DNA from: Candidatus Latescibacterota bacterium
GTDB taxonomy: Bacteria; Latescibacterota; UBA2968; UBA8231
Direction of reading: 5' to 3'
Assembly: GCA_022827165.1 (NCBI GenBank)
Contig: JAJDTN010000417.1
Coordinates: forward strand, 1 to 12,973
DNA: 12,973 nucleotides
Below, one piece after another: positions 6,576-12,973 of the stretch. The notes below the pieces were generated by a model. The model worked only from the letters and a program-made list of their open reading frames with translations. It did not search any database and was not told where the DNA came from. Made by a program: the position numbers and the translations under genes. The number at the start of each line of letters is the position of its first letter. Position 1 is the stretch's first letter.

Positions 6576-8165
6576 ATGCGACCCACACCACCACCCTACC
6601 GCATCATCTACAACTGGGACGGGGCCCCTCACGGGTACGACGAGGTCCCCCAGTCGATGGAGTCCTTCCTGGAGCGCGTGTACGCGCCCCTGGAACAGAC
6701 CCAGGTGGGCGCCCTGTTCTGGTGCGTCGGCGAGCACGCCGCGCGCTGGCCCTCCGACGTCCTCGAGCAACTCGGCGACATCCACGGCCGGCGCTACGAA
6801 GGGGCCTGGCCGCTGGCGCACACCGAGAACATCCGCCTCATGCTGGAGCGCGGCGAGGACCCGCAGGCGGCGCTCATCGAGCGCGGCCACGGCCTGGGGC
6901 TGCAGGTCTACGCCTCGGTGCGCATGAACGACAACCACTTCAACGGCGCCCGGATCGCCGACCTGCCCACCCTGCACCACACCGAGCTGACCGAGCTGCG
7001 GCGCCGCCACCCCGAGTGGCTCCTGGGCGACCGCACCTCCGAGTGGTTCGCCCTCTCCTGGGACATGTCGGTCCCCGAGGTCCGCCGCCACCGGCTCGAC
7101 CACATCCGCGAGGTCTGCGAGCGCTACGACTGGGACGGCGTCGAGCTGGACTGGCAGCGGCACCCCTTCCACCTGCCCGACGACGACGCCTTCCGCCTGC
7201 GCTACGTCCTCACCGACCTGCAGAGGGCCGCGCGCCGCTGCGCTGACGAAATCGGCCGCAAACGCGGCCGTCCGCTCTTCGTCGCCGTGCGCGTGGCCGC
7301 CAACCTGCATGTCTGCGAGCAGATCGGCTACGACCTGCCCGCCTGGCTGGAGGAGGGCCTGGTGGACCTCGTCATTCCCGCCGGCGGCTCGGGCACCGAC
7401 GACGACGTCGATGTGGCCGGCTTCACCGATCTCTGCCGGCCCCACGGCGTCGCCGTGTACCCGGGCTTCGACGGCGGCCTCCCCGGCCCCTGGGTCGGCC
7501 CCGAGCCGGCGGACGACAAGGACCGGCTGAGGACCCGCGCCATCGCCGCCCGCCACTGGGACCACGGCGCCGACGGCATCTACGCCTTCAACTGGCACGC
7601 GGGCCGGGACAACCGCCGGGAGCTGCTGAACCAGGTCGGCCGCCCCGAGAGCCTGGCCGCCACCGACAAGGTCCATGCCGCCACCCACCGGGTCCTGCAG
7701 CACGAGGGCCCGTGGCGCGGCGCCTCCCGCAACGACCGCGTGCGCGGCACGGTCCCTGTGGCCCTCAGGGAGACGATCACCGAATCCGGCCCGGTGATCC
7801 CCCTCGACGTGGCCGACGACTTCGAGACCCACCCGCCCCGCGCCCTGGAGCTGCGCGTCCACCTGAGCGACTGGACCCGGGGCGACGAGGTGGCCGTGCG
7901 CTGGGACGGGGAGGAGCTGCCGTCGGCCACGGTGACCTACGACACCACCGGTGACCGCCACGGGCTCTCGGGGGTGCACGCCGCCGCATGGGTGCGATTC
8001 GCACTGGCCCCCAGCCAGGTGAAGAGCGGGCGGCACGCGGTCGAGGTGGTTCTGCGGCAGCGGCACCCGCAACTGGCGAGCGATCTCGTGTTGACCGACG
8101 TGGAGCTGGTGGTGGCCTACTCCGAAGCCCTGGCGGGCACCCTGCTGGACGCCGGCTCTCCCTGA
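6576..8165 (+). CDS. GHL-1: TIM-barrel glycosyl hydrolase-like protein with C-terminal beta-sandwich
   Basis: This 529-residue protein lacks a signal peptide, so it is probably cytoplasmic. Residues about 8-370 look like a (beta/alpha)8 barrel of the GHL10/DUF187-like group. The helix 'LIERGHGLGLQVYASVRMND' is followed by the strand YDWDGVELDWQRHP, with Glu190 and Asp192 as candidate acidic residues. Later strands are LVDLVIPAG, VAVYPGF and DGIYAFNW. A beta-sandwich begins near residue 408 (IPLDVADDFE) and ends in LTDVELVVAY, and the same module closes the two GHL paralogues on the right. The enzymatic activity of this family is mostly unproven, so sugar hydrolysis is inference. The ATG at 6576 has no ribosome binding site. 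It is divergent from the M20 gene and 46 bases upstream of the enolase-fold gene, with a hairpin between. Confidence 0.85.
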   Translation: MRPTPPPYRIIYNWDGAPHGYDEVPQSMESFLERVYAPLEQTQVGALFWCVGEHAARWPSDVLEQLGDIHGRRYEGAWPLAHTENIRLMLERGEDPQAALIERGHGLGLQVYASVRMNDNHFNGARIADLPTLHHTELTELRRRHPEWLLGDRTSEWFALSWDMSVPEVRRHRLDHIREVCERYDWDGVELDWQRHPFHLPDDDAFRLRYVLTDLQRAARRCADEIGRKRGRPLFVAVRVAANLHVCEQIGYDLPAWLEEGLVDLVIPAGGSGTDDDVDVAGFTDLCRPHGVAVYPGFDGGLPGPWVGPEPADDKDRLRTRAIAARHWDHGADGIYAFNWHAGRDNRRELLNQVGRPESLAATDKVHAATHRVLQHEGPWRGASRNDRVRGTVPVALRETITESGPVIPLDVADDFETHPPRALELRVHLSDWTRGDEVAVRWDGEELPSATVTYDTTGDRHGLSGVHAAAWVRFALAPSQVKSGRHAVEVVLRQRHPQLASDLVLTDVELVVAYSEALAGTLLDAGSP

Positions 8166-8167
8166 TC

Positions 8168-8188
8168 CCCGGGCGCCTGGCGCCCGGG
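8168..8188 (+). repeat. Perfect GC inverted repeat (hairpin) after GHL-1
   Basis: CCCGGGCGCC and GGCGCCCGGG are exact reverse complements separated by a single T, giving a nine-base-pair stem with a three-base loop in RNA. It starts two bases after the GHL-1 stop. No U-tract follows, so it is not a classical intrinsic terminator. It may attenuate readthrough, protect the upstream mRNA end, or bind a protein. Confidence 0.6.
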
Positions 8189-8211
8189 ACCCGTTGCGGC
8201 CCTCCTCTCCA

Positions 8212-9315
8212 TTGAAGATCACCGCCCTCGAGCTGACCCCGGTGCGAACGCACCGCGAGATGGGCCTCCGCGCCCCGAGCGATCCGGAGCCGGCCGAGTC
8301 CCGCCACGTCGTCGTGCAACTCCACACCGACGCGGGCGTCACCGGCCTCGGCGAGATGTCGGACGTCCCCTGGGAGCTGGACGCCGGGTCCGCCGCCCGC
8401 CTGCAGGCCGCCCTGGAGCCGCTGCTGGTCGGCGCCGACGCCGGGCGCCGGGGTCCGCTGCTGGAGGAGCTGTCGCGCCGGCCATGGGAGCACCAGGTCC
8501 TGTGCGGCATCGACATGGCCGTCCACGACGCCGTGGCGCGCAAGCTCGGCGTGTCCCTGGCCGCCCTCCTCGGGGGCGCCTTCCGCGACCGCGTCCCCTT
8601 CGCCTATCCCCTCGCCCCCTGCCGCGACGAGGCCGACGTGGCGGCCAACCTCGACCGCATCGAGCGCCGCCTCGGCGAGGGGCACTCCGCCTTCCGCTAC
8701 TACTTCGGCATCGACCTGGAGCGGGACGAGAGCCTCCTCGACCGCGCCCGCGCCCGTTGGGGCGACAGCATGAAGCTGACCGCCCTCGACGCCAGCGGCC
8801 GCTTCTCGCCGGACGAGGCCGTGGCTGCGCTGAAACGCCTGGCGCCCTTCGCCCCGGACGTCTTCGAGTCCCCTGTGCGCGGCCGGCACCACGCGCCGGC
8901 GGAGGACTTCCTCGCGGTGAAGAGCGAGATCGACGTGCCGATCTCCGAGCACACGGCCGACGAAGCCTCGGCCCTGCGGATGGCCCGGTCCGGGGCCGTG
9001 GACGTCTTCAACACCGGCCTCGGGTACGCCGGCATCGAGCCCTGCCGCCGCACCTTCGCCATGGCCCGCCAGTTCGGACTGCGGACGCTCATGGGCAGCA
9101 CCGTGGAGATGTCGATCGGCACGGCCGCGAGAGTCCAGGTAGCGGCGGCCACGGCGAACCTCGATCTCGGCTGCTACATGGCGGGACCCCTCGTGTACCA
9201 CGAGGACGTCACCGTGGAGCCGGTCCGTTACGAGGAGGGGCAGGTGCTGGTGCCCGACGGCCCGGGGCTGGGCGTCGAGCTGGATCCGGGGAAGCTGCGG
9301 TCACTGCGGATCTGA
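8212..9315 (+). CDS. Enolase-superfamily protein (mandelate racemase/muconate lactonizing type), catalytic lysines absent
   Basis: The 367-residue length is typical of the MR/MLE group, which removes a proton next to a carboxylate, often in acid-sugar dehydration. The N-terminal capping domain shows DAGVTGLGE and IDMAVHDAVARKLGV. In the barrel the metal ligands are visible: Asp193 (LTALDASG), Glu219 (VFESP) and Glu246 (PISEH). The usual KxK motif on the second strand reads Arg162-Tyr163-Tyr164, and the sixth-strand Lys is replaced in the FNTGLGYAGI stretch (Asn267/Thr268). LMGSTVEMSIG is the normal last-strand region. The start is a TTG giving MKITALELTPV, typical of the family. A second TTG at 8194 would add six residues, and neither has a clear ribosome binding site. 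Either the proton chemistry differs or this is a pseudo-enzyme. Confidence 0.85.
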   Translation: MKITALELTPVRTHREMGLRAPSDPEPAESRHVVVQLHTDAGVTGLGEMSDVPWELDAGSAARLQAALEPLLVGADAGRRGPLLEELSRRPWEHQVLCGIDMAVHDAVARKLGVSLAALLGGAFRDRVPFAYPLAPCRDEADVAANLDRIERRLGEGHSAFRYYFGIDLERDESLLDRARARWGDSMKLTALDASGRFSPDEAVAALKRLAPFAPDVFESPVRGRHHAPAEDFLAVKSEIDVPISEHTADEASALRMARSGAVDVFNTGLGYAGIEPCRRTFAMARQFGLRTLMGSTVEMSIGTAARVQVAAATANLDLGCYMAGPLVYHEDVTVEPVRYEEGQVLVPDGPGLGVELDPGKLRSLRI

Positions 9316-9333
9316 GGGGAAGCGCAGTCCCCT
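9315..9333 (+). terminator. Short hairpin at the stop of the enolase-fold gene, possible terminator
   Basis: AGGGGA (9315-9320) and TCCCCT (9328-9333) pair perfectly around a seven-base loop, immediately at the stop codon. Only two T residues follow the stem closely, so termination would be weak or Rho-assisted. Confidence 0.3.
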
Positions 9334-9443
9334 TCAGTCATCGCCTGCATGGAACTGCGTCGACCGAAGCGATGACCACAGTTCCTTTGCCGCCCTCCTT
9401 CCGTGCTCGTAGCTTGCTCATGGCAGGCTCCTTTGGTTACCGG
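9330..9443 (+). pseudogene. Possible hicA remnant upstream of hicB
   Basis: In the same frame as hicB the translated stretch FSHRLHGTASTEAMTTVP matches, without gaps, the spacing of the HicA core: Gly-Ser-His near its start and Thr-Val-Pro fifteen residues later. The following R-x-R-SLLMAG could be what is left of the C-terminal helix. The N-terminal half of HicA is missing, being occupied by the enolase-fold gene, and no stop separates the stretch from hicB. The similarity is short and judged by eye. Confidence 0.2.
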
Positions 9444-9695
9444 ATGAACGAGTCAGCAGTCCGGCTCCGTATCGAGCCACTGGATGAAGGTGGCTATCTG
9501 GCCACGAGTCCCGATGTCCCGGGCCTGGTTGCGGAAGGACGCAGCGTCACCGAGGCCGCCGAGATTGCGCAAGGTCTCGTACGCAAAATCGCAGAGTCGT
9601 GCCTTGAGCACGGGGACCCGCTTCCTGGTGCATTGGCGACGCTTCCGGAGGGCCACGCCTCAGTTGATCTGATGGTACCTGTCAGTATGCCGTAA
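9444..9695 (+). CDS. HicB-like antitoxin (type II toxin-antitoxin family)
   Basis: This 83-residue protein matches the HicB/UPF0150 half-RNase-H fold: RLRIEPLDEGGYLATSPDVPGL is the family's opening strand pair, followed by AEGRSVTEAAEIAQGL. HicB antitoxins bind and neutralise HicA mRNA interferases. The C-terminus is short and has no obvious DNA-binding helix. The start is uncertain: ATG codons at 9372, 9420 and 9444 are in frame and none has a good ribosome binding site. 9444 fits family N-termini best. No intact hicA lies next to it. Base composition is visibly lower in GC than all neighbours, and A/T-ending codons such as GTA, CTT, GAT and AAA appear, consistent with transfer. Downstream it faces the N-acetyltransferase gene with 33 bases between stops. 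Confidence 0.75.
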   Translation: MNESAVRLRIEPLDEGGYLATSPDVPGLVAEGRSVTEAAEIAQGLVRKIAESCLEHGDPLPGALATLPEGHASVDLMVPVSMP

Positions 9696-9728
9696 TGGGC
9701 CGGCTATCCGGGTCTGCCTGACGCCGTC

Positions 9729-10442
9729 CTACCCCAGAATCTCCACCGTCGCCGCCAGAAGCACCTCCCCCTTCATCAGCTGGCACTTCGCCTCGCCGAT
9801 CGTCCCGTCGACGATCTGGCCGCGGGCGCGCAGCAACTCCTCCATGCGGTCGAAGGCGGGGGTGTGGCCCATCATCTCCGTCAGGGTGACCTCCATCTCC
9901 CCGTGCTCGGGATGGTTCAGGACCACCACCCCGGGTGTCTCCGGCGAGAACCTCCCGTGGCGGTCGGCGCCGGCGTAATCCTCGCCGATGTGGATCGACG
10001 AGTTCGAGGATTGACTCACCCCGAGTAGGAAGATGTGACCCCCCTTCTTGATCAGGCGGTCCAGGGCGCAGTCCCTGCCGAGGGCGCCGCGCTCCAGATC
10101 GTCCTCCACCAAGCTCTCCGCGTCGGGACCGATGGCGGTCACCGCGTGGGTCGGGTGGAGACTCCGCACCGCCCCGGGGAACCGCCTCGCCGCTTCGGTG
10201 ACGGCCCCGTTGAGCGAGGGCGACTGCAGGGGATCGAAGTACTCGCAGCTGCTGTGGGTGAAGGTCGGCACCATCAGCGTGCCTTGCGGCCCGAGGACGT
10301 CCAGGAAGGCCTGCACCACCGCTGCCGCTCCACCCTCGACGTGTCCCATGCTCGACAGGGAGCTGTGGACCATCACCCGGTCGCCGTTCTTCAGGCCCAT
10401 GGCCGTCAGACTTCTTGCGATGTCGTCTCGCGTGACGTTCAT
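9729..10442 (-). CDS. AAC(3)-family N-acetyltransferase
   Basis: The 237-residue protein belongs to the aminoglycoside 3-N-acetyltransferase fold family, which moves acetyl from acetyl-CoA to an amine. Family marks are VMVHSSLSSMG, GTLMVPTFTHS, RSLHPTHAVTAIGPDA (His97, His99), GRDCALDRLI, and GVSQSSNSSIHIGED with His151. It is slightly shorter than resistance enzymes (about 260-290). The ATG lies in an ATGA overlap with the GHL-2 stop and its own ribosome binding site is weak (GGGA), so it is translated by coupling. Operon linkage to two GHL proteins and no resistance or antibiotic gene nearby suggest acetylation of an amino sugar or a metabolite rather than drug resistance. That role is inference. 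Confidence 0.88.
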   Translation of the reverse strand: MNVTRDDIARSLTAMGLKNGDRVMVHSSLSSMGHVEGGAAAVVQAFLDVLGPQGTLMVPTFTHSSCEYFDPLQSPSLNGAVTEAARRFPGAVRSLHPTHAVTAIGPDAESLVEDDLERGALGRDCALDRLIKKGGHIFLLGVSQSSNSSIHIGEDYAGADRHGRFSPETPGVVVLNHPEHGEMEVTLTEMMGHTPAFDRMEELLRARGQIVDGTIGEAKCQLMKGEVLLAATVEILG

Positions 10443-11902
10443 CGGTCCCACACGCCGTAGTCGACGACCAGCTCCACGTCCTCGACCCCCACCTTGCTGC
10501 GCAGGTCCGAGGGCCGCTCCAGCAGGCCGATCTCCAAGCGGTTGGTCCCCTGCTTCAGGGCCGTCCGCTCGACCTCGATCTCCAGCCACATCCCGGTGTA
10601 GGGGGCCACCGCCTGCATGGGGCTGCGCCTCGCCCCATCGAGGGAAACCGCCTCCCCGTTGAGGCGGACCTCCAGCCGGTCGTCCCGCACCAGGTCGTTG
10701 AAGCACAGGCGCAGGCGGGTGGAGTTGATGCGGGCGTTGCCCTCCATGTCGTCGGCGATGGTCAGGGGGATCTCGTGCAGGCGGCCGAGGTCGAGGGCGG
10801 GATCGATGGAGACCGGCAGGTGGGAGGGGTAGTCGACGCCCTGCACGTGCTCCACGTCGGTGCGGCGCCGCAGGAAGTAGTGCTTGTCGCCCTCGGCGAT
10901 CTGCTCCGGCGTCGACAGCTGGCCGAGGATGGAACGCTCCTGGTCGCCCAGGGGCCAGGACATGAACCAGGTGTAGAGGCCGTCCACCCCGAGGCGCCAG
11001 GCGTTGGCCGCCGCCGCCCGGAACATCGACGGCGTCGGGTATTGCCGGGCGTTGAAGCGGCGGCTCTCGTCGGCGTAGTAGGGGTGCAGCATGTAGTACA
11101 CGGAGACGTCCCGTTCGTGGGCCGCCTGCACCAGCCACTCCACGGGCATGGCGGAGTCGAGGATCATGTGTGCGTATACCATGGGCACGAGGTAGTCCAC
11201 CAGGCCCTCCTCGAGCCAGCGCTCCACCTCGAGGCCGGTCTTGTGGTTCACCTCCTGCGTCGGGTAGACCCGCGCGCCGACGAGGCCGGCGTCCTTCCCG
11301 GGGCGGCTGCGCGAGGCTTCGGACGCGTGCCGGAGCCACTCCGTCATCACCGGGCCCAGGCCCTCCGCCTCCTCCTGCGGGAACCAGAAGGCGGTGCCGC
11401 CGGGCGCGGCGGCGAAGTCCAGCTCCACGCCCTCGGTGTCGTAGTCGGCGGCCAGCTCGGTGACGCCGCGCAGCATGAACTCCCGCACGTCTTCCTGCGC
11501 CATGCCCGGGCCCCCCTCGCGGGGCGAGACCTCCTTGGGCAGGCCGGCGTAGGCGCCCATGCGCAGGGAGGCGATGAAGTCCATGCCGCGGTCGTGGGCG
11601 CGGTCGACGAGGACCTGCAGCGGGTCGAGGCCGCGGTCGATGAGGCTCTGCATGTTGTGCCACACCCGCCAGTAGGCGCACTGCTCGAAGCCGCCCTGCA
11701 TGTCCTGGCCGAAGGGCAGGCCCACCTTGGACGGGTAGAACCAGCCGTCGTCGCGTGCCATGCCGTAGACGAAGGTGTCGACGCCGGTGTCGGCGATCTC
11801 GTCGACGGGGGCCCAGGCGTCCTCCAGGCGCATGGGCGGCTCGTGGACGAAGAGGTAGTAGTGGCGCGCGTCGTTGAAGTAGATGGTGCGGCGCTGGCGC
11901 AT
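10439..11902 (-). CDS. GHL-2: TIM-barrel glycosyl hydrolase-like protein with C-terminal beta-sandwich
   Basis: This 487-residue paralogue of GHL-1 has no signal peptide. The barrel occupies about residues 5-330: DRAHDRGMDFIASLRMG (equivalent to GHL-1's RMND strand), YDTEGVELDFAAAP with Glu160 and Asp162, RWLEEGLVDYLVPMVY, VSVYYMLHPYY and VDGLYTWFMSW. The closing beta-sandwich starts near residue 378 (IPLTIADDMEG) and includes LEVRLNGEAV, GTNRLEIGL and VEDVELVVDY. The start is secure: AAGGAGG (11908-11914) sits five bases before the ATG. The stop overlaps the start of the acetyltransferase gene. It is the middle gene of a three-gene operon. A cytoplasmic glycan or glycoside hydrolase is the best guess, but no activity can be assigned. 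Confidence 0.86.
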   Translation of the reverse strand: MRQRRTIYFNDARHYYLFVHEPPMRLEDAWAPVDEIADTGVDTFVYGMARDDGWFYPSKVGLPFGQDMQGGFEQCAYWRVWHNMQSLIDRGLDPLQVLVDRAHDRGMDFIASLRMGAYAGLPKEVSPREGGPGMAQEDVREFMLRGVTELAADYDTEGVELDFAAAPGGTAFWFPQEEAEGLGPVMTEWLRHASEASRSRPGKDAGLVGARVYPTQEVNHKTGLEVERWLEEGLVDYLVPMVYAHMILDSAMPVEWLVQAAHERDVSVYYMLHPYYADESRRFNARQYPTPSMFRAAAANAWRLGVDGLYTWFMSWPLGDQERSILGQLSTPEQIAEGDKHYFLRRRTDVEHVQGVDYPSHLPVSIDPALDLGRLHEIPLTIADDMEGNARINSTRLRLCFNDLVRDDRLEVRLNGEAVSLDGARRSPMQAVAPYTGMWLEIEVERTALKQGTNRLEIGLLERPSDLRSKVGVEDVELVVDYGVWDR

Positions 11903-11907
11903 TGGAG

Positions 11908-11914
11908 CCTCCTT
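11908..11914 (-). promoter_or_regulatory. Ribosome binding site of GHL-2, overlapping the GHL-3 stop
   Basis: AAGGAGG on the minus strand is a near-perfect Shine-Dalgarno sequence five bases before the ATG at 11902. Its first base is the last base of the GHL-3 stop codon (11916-11914), so termination of GHL-3 places a ribosome on this site. Confidence 0.8.
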
Positions 11915-12973
11915 CAGGTGACGCCCGTGTTCCAGGGGCCCAGGTCGAGGTCGACGAAGCCGCGGTGGAAGTGGCGGCCCATGAGATAGTGGACCTCCAG
12001 CTCCACGTCGCGCAGGCTCAGGGGCGGGATCACCTTCGGCTCGCGCTTCACCAGCTCCACCTCGATCTCGTTGGCCCCCCGCCGCGGCCAGTGGTCGGGC
12101 CCGAGGCGGTAGATGAACCAGTAGCAGGTGCCGGTGCGGTATCGCGGCCCCCCCATGCGGTACGACTCGTTGATGGTGCGCAGGCCCTCGGCGGGCAGCT
12201 CGCGGCCGTTGAGGCGCATGCGCACCTCGTCGGTCTCGGTGGCGCTGAGCAGGCGCAGGCGCAGGATCACCTCGTGGACGCGGCCGTCGGCGTGCCAGCG
12301 CGGCAGGTCGTCGGAGACCTGGAGAGGGATGCGCAGCGGCTCTCCCTCGATCAGCTCCGCCGGCAGCGGGCAGCGGGCCCCCGGCTCCAGCTCGGGGTTG
12401 GGGTAGCGGTGCGTGCCGGTGGGCACGTAGTAGTACTTGTCCTTCGGCGCCATGATCTCCGGATGGGGCAGCTCGCGCAGCTTCTCGTAGAAGTCGGCCT
12501 TGTAGGGCCAGCAGCCGAACCAGTGCCCGAGGTAGAGGCCGTGGACGCCCTGCTCCCAGTAGTTGTTGGCGCAGGCGCGGATCATCTCGATCGGCGCCTG
12601 GTTGAGCCGGTCGGAGTCGACCAGGCTCTGCACCGTGGCCATGACGTGCACGTCCCCGCCTTCGGCCTCGCTCACCAGCTCCCGGTAGTCGGCGTTGCAG
12701 TCGACCAGCTCGGGCCCGTGGAAGGTCTGGCCGATGACGATGTCCACCAGGCCCTCCCGCATCCATCCGGCCAGGTCGAGGCCGATGTCGTAACAGCCCT
12801 GCAGACTGGTGGGCACGCGCACGGCCAGGCGCCGGCCCTCGCCGCTGCCGCGCACGGTCTCGGAGACCTGGCGGACCCAGTCCGTCATCACCGGCCGCCC
12901 GTCGGCGACCTCCTCCGGGTGGAAGTAGTAAGGCTGGTAGTTGAGCTGCAGCTCGAAGCCGTCCACCGGGTAG
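11914..12973 (-). CDS. GHL-3: glycosyl hydrolase-like protein, 5' end beyond window
   Basis: The frame is open to the right edge (352 residues seen), so roughly the first 150 residues of the barrel are missing. A GTG at 12966 is internal, because YPVDGFELQLNYQP continues through it and aligns with YDTEGVELDF of GHL-2. At the acidic strand the Asp of GVELD is Gln here (GFELQ). Then follow PVMTDWVRQVSE (matching PVMTEWLRHASE in GHL-2), WMREGLVDIVIGQ, GVHGLYLGHWFGCWP, and the closing beta-sandwich from IPLQVSDDLPRW to LRDVELEVHYLMG. It is the upstream member of the operon with GHL-2 and the acetyltransferase. The retained Glu but lost Asp suggests altered or absent hydrolysis. Confidence 0.85.
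   Translation of the reverse strand, partial: YPVDGFELQLNYQPYYFHPEEVADGRPVMTDWVRQVSETVRGSGEGRRLAVRVPTSLQGCYDIGLDLAGWMREGLVDIVIGQTFHGPELVDCNADYRELVSEAEGGDVHVMATVQSLVDSDRLNQAPIEMIRACANNYWEQGVHGLYLGHWFGCWPYKADFYEKLRELPHPEIMAPKDKYYYVPTGTHRYPNPELEPGARCPLPAELIEGEPLRIPLQVSDDLPRWHADGRVHEVILRLRLLSATETDEVRMRLNGRELPAEGLRTINESYRMGGPRYRTGTCYWFIYRLGPDHWPRRGANEIEVELVKREPKVIPPLSLRDVELEVHYLMGRHFHRGFVDLDLGPWNTGVT

Noticed and set aside
6564..8543. A 659-codon minus-strand frame opposite GHL-1
   Set aside because: It is a mirror shadow of GHL-1 and the start of the enolase-fold gene, with no recognisable motif and biased composition.
8484..9371. Extension of the HicB frame far upstream to a 403-residue protein
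   Set aside because: That part is an Arg/Pro-rich shadow of the enolase-fold gene. HicB similarity begins only after about 9444.
10443..11681. Extension of the acetyltransferase upstream into a 650-residue fusion
   Set aside because: The upstream part is the wrong frame of GHL-2. The natural start MNVTRDDI sits in an ATGA overlap at 10442.
10775..11989. A 404-codon plus-strand frame opposite GHL-2
   Set aside because: It shows the same His/Val/Gly/Asp-rich shadow composition. GHL-2 has a strong ribosome binding site and paralogues.
12964..12966. GTG as the start of GHL-3
   Set aside because: The frame stays open to the edge and the residues before and after it align with the middle of GHL-2, so the codon is an internal Val.

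Overview
This is a very GC-rich, densely coded bacterial window. It contains nine genuine protein genes, plus one small lower-GC gene that looks foreign. No RNA gene, CRISPR array, insertion sequence or origin is visible, and no gene-free stretch exceeds about 190 bases. The mix is short-chain dehydrogenase/reductases (SDRs), M20 and M28 hydrolases, an enolase-superfamily protein, several paralogous TIM-barrel 'glycosyl hydrolase-like' proteins and a giant FtsX-type permease fusion. That mix resembles uncultivated, polysaccharide-degrading phyla such as Latescibacterota, Poribacteria or Planctomycetota relatives. This taxonomic guess rests on gene content only.

Left block, minus strand, read right to left: an M20-family metallohydrolase (6507-5335), then a 187-base gap with a good sigma-70-like promoter, then SDR-1 (5147-4377), SDR-2 (4380-3655) and a very large membrane protein (3658 to beyond position 1). 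The last three genes are joined by two ATGA stop/start overlaps and must be co-translated. The large protein combines a signal peptide or anchor, a PA-like segment, an M28 peptidase-like domain with altered catalytic residues, a small beta domain, membrane segments and a FtsX/MacB-type permease. It runs off the window.

Centre, plus strand: divergent from the M20 gene is GHL-1 (6576-8165), a TIM-barrel hydrolase-like protein with a C-terminal beta-sandwich. A perfect hairpin follows, and then an enolase-superfamily (mandelate racemase/muconate lactonizing type) protein (8212-9315). Next comes a short AT-richer island with a HicB-like antitoxin gene (9444-9695), possibly carrying the remains of hicA.

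Right block, minus strand: GHL-3 (enters from the right edge, ends 11914), GHL-2 (11902-10439) and an AAC(3)-family N-acetyltransferase (10442-9729). They form a tight operon with a Shine-Dalgarno sequence overlapping one stop codon and an ATGA overlap at the second junction.

Taken together the genes look like a locus for handling a modified sugar or sugar-acid polymer: GHL proteins, sugar-type SDRs, an acid-sugar-type enolase-fold protein, an amine acetyltransferase and a deacylase/peptidase. That role is inference. The most striking recurring theme is that at least four of the enzymes (SDR-1, the M28-like domain, the M20 protein and the enolase-fold protein) have substitutions at the positions that normally do the chemistry, while close folds or partners remain intact.
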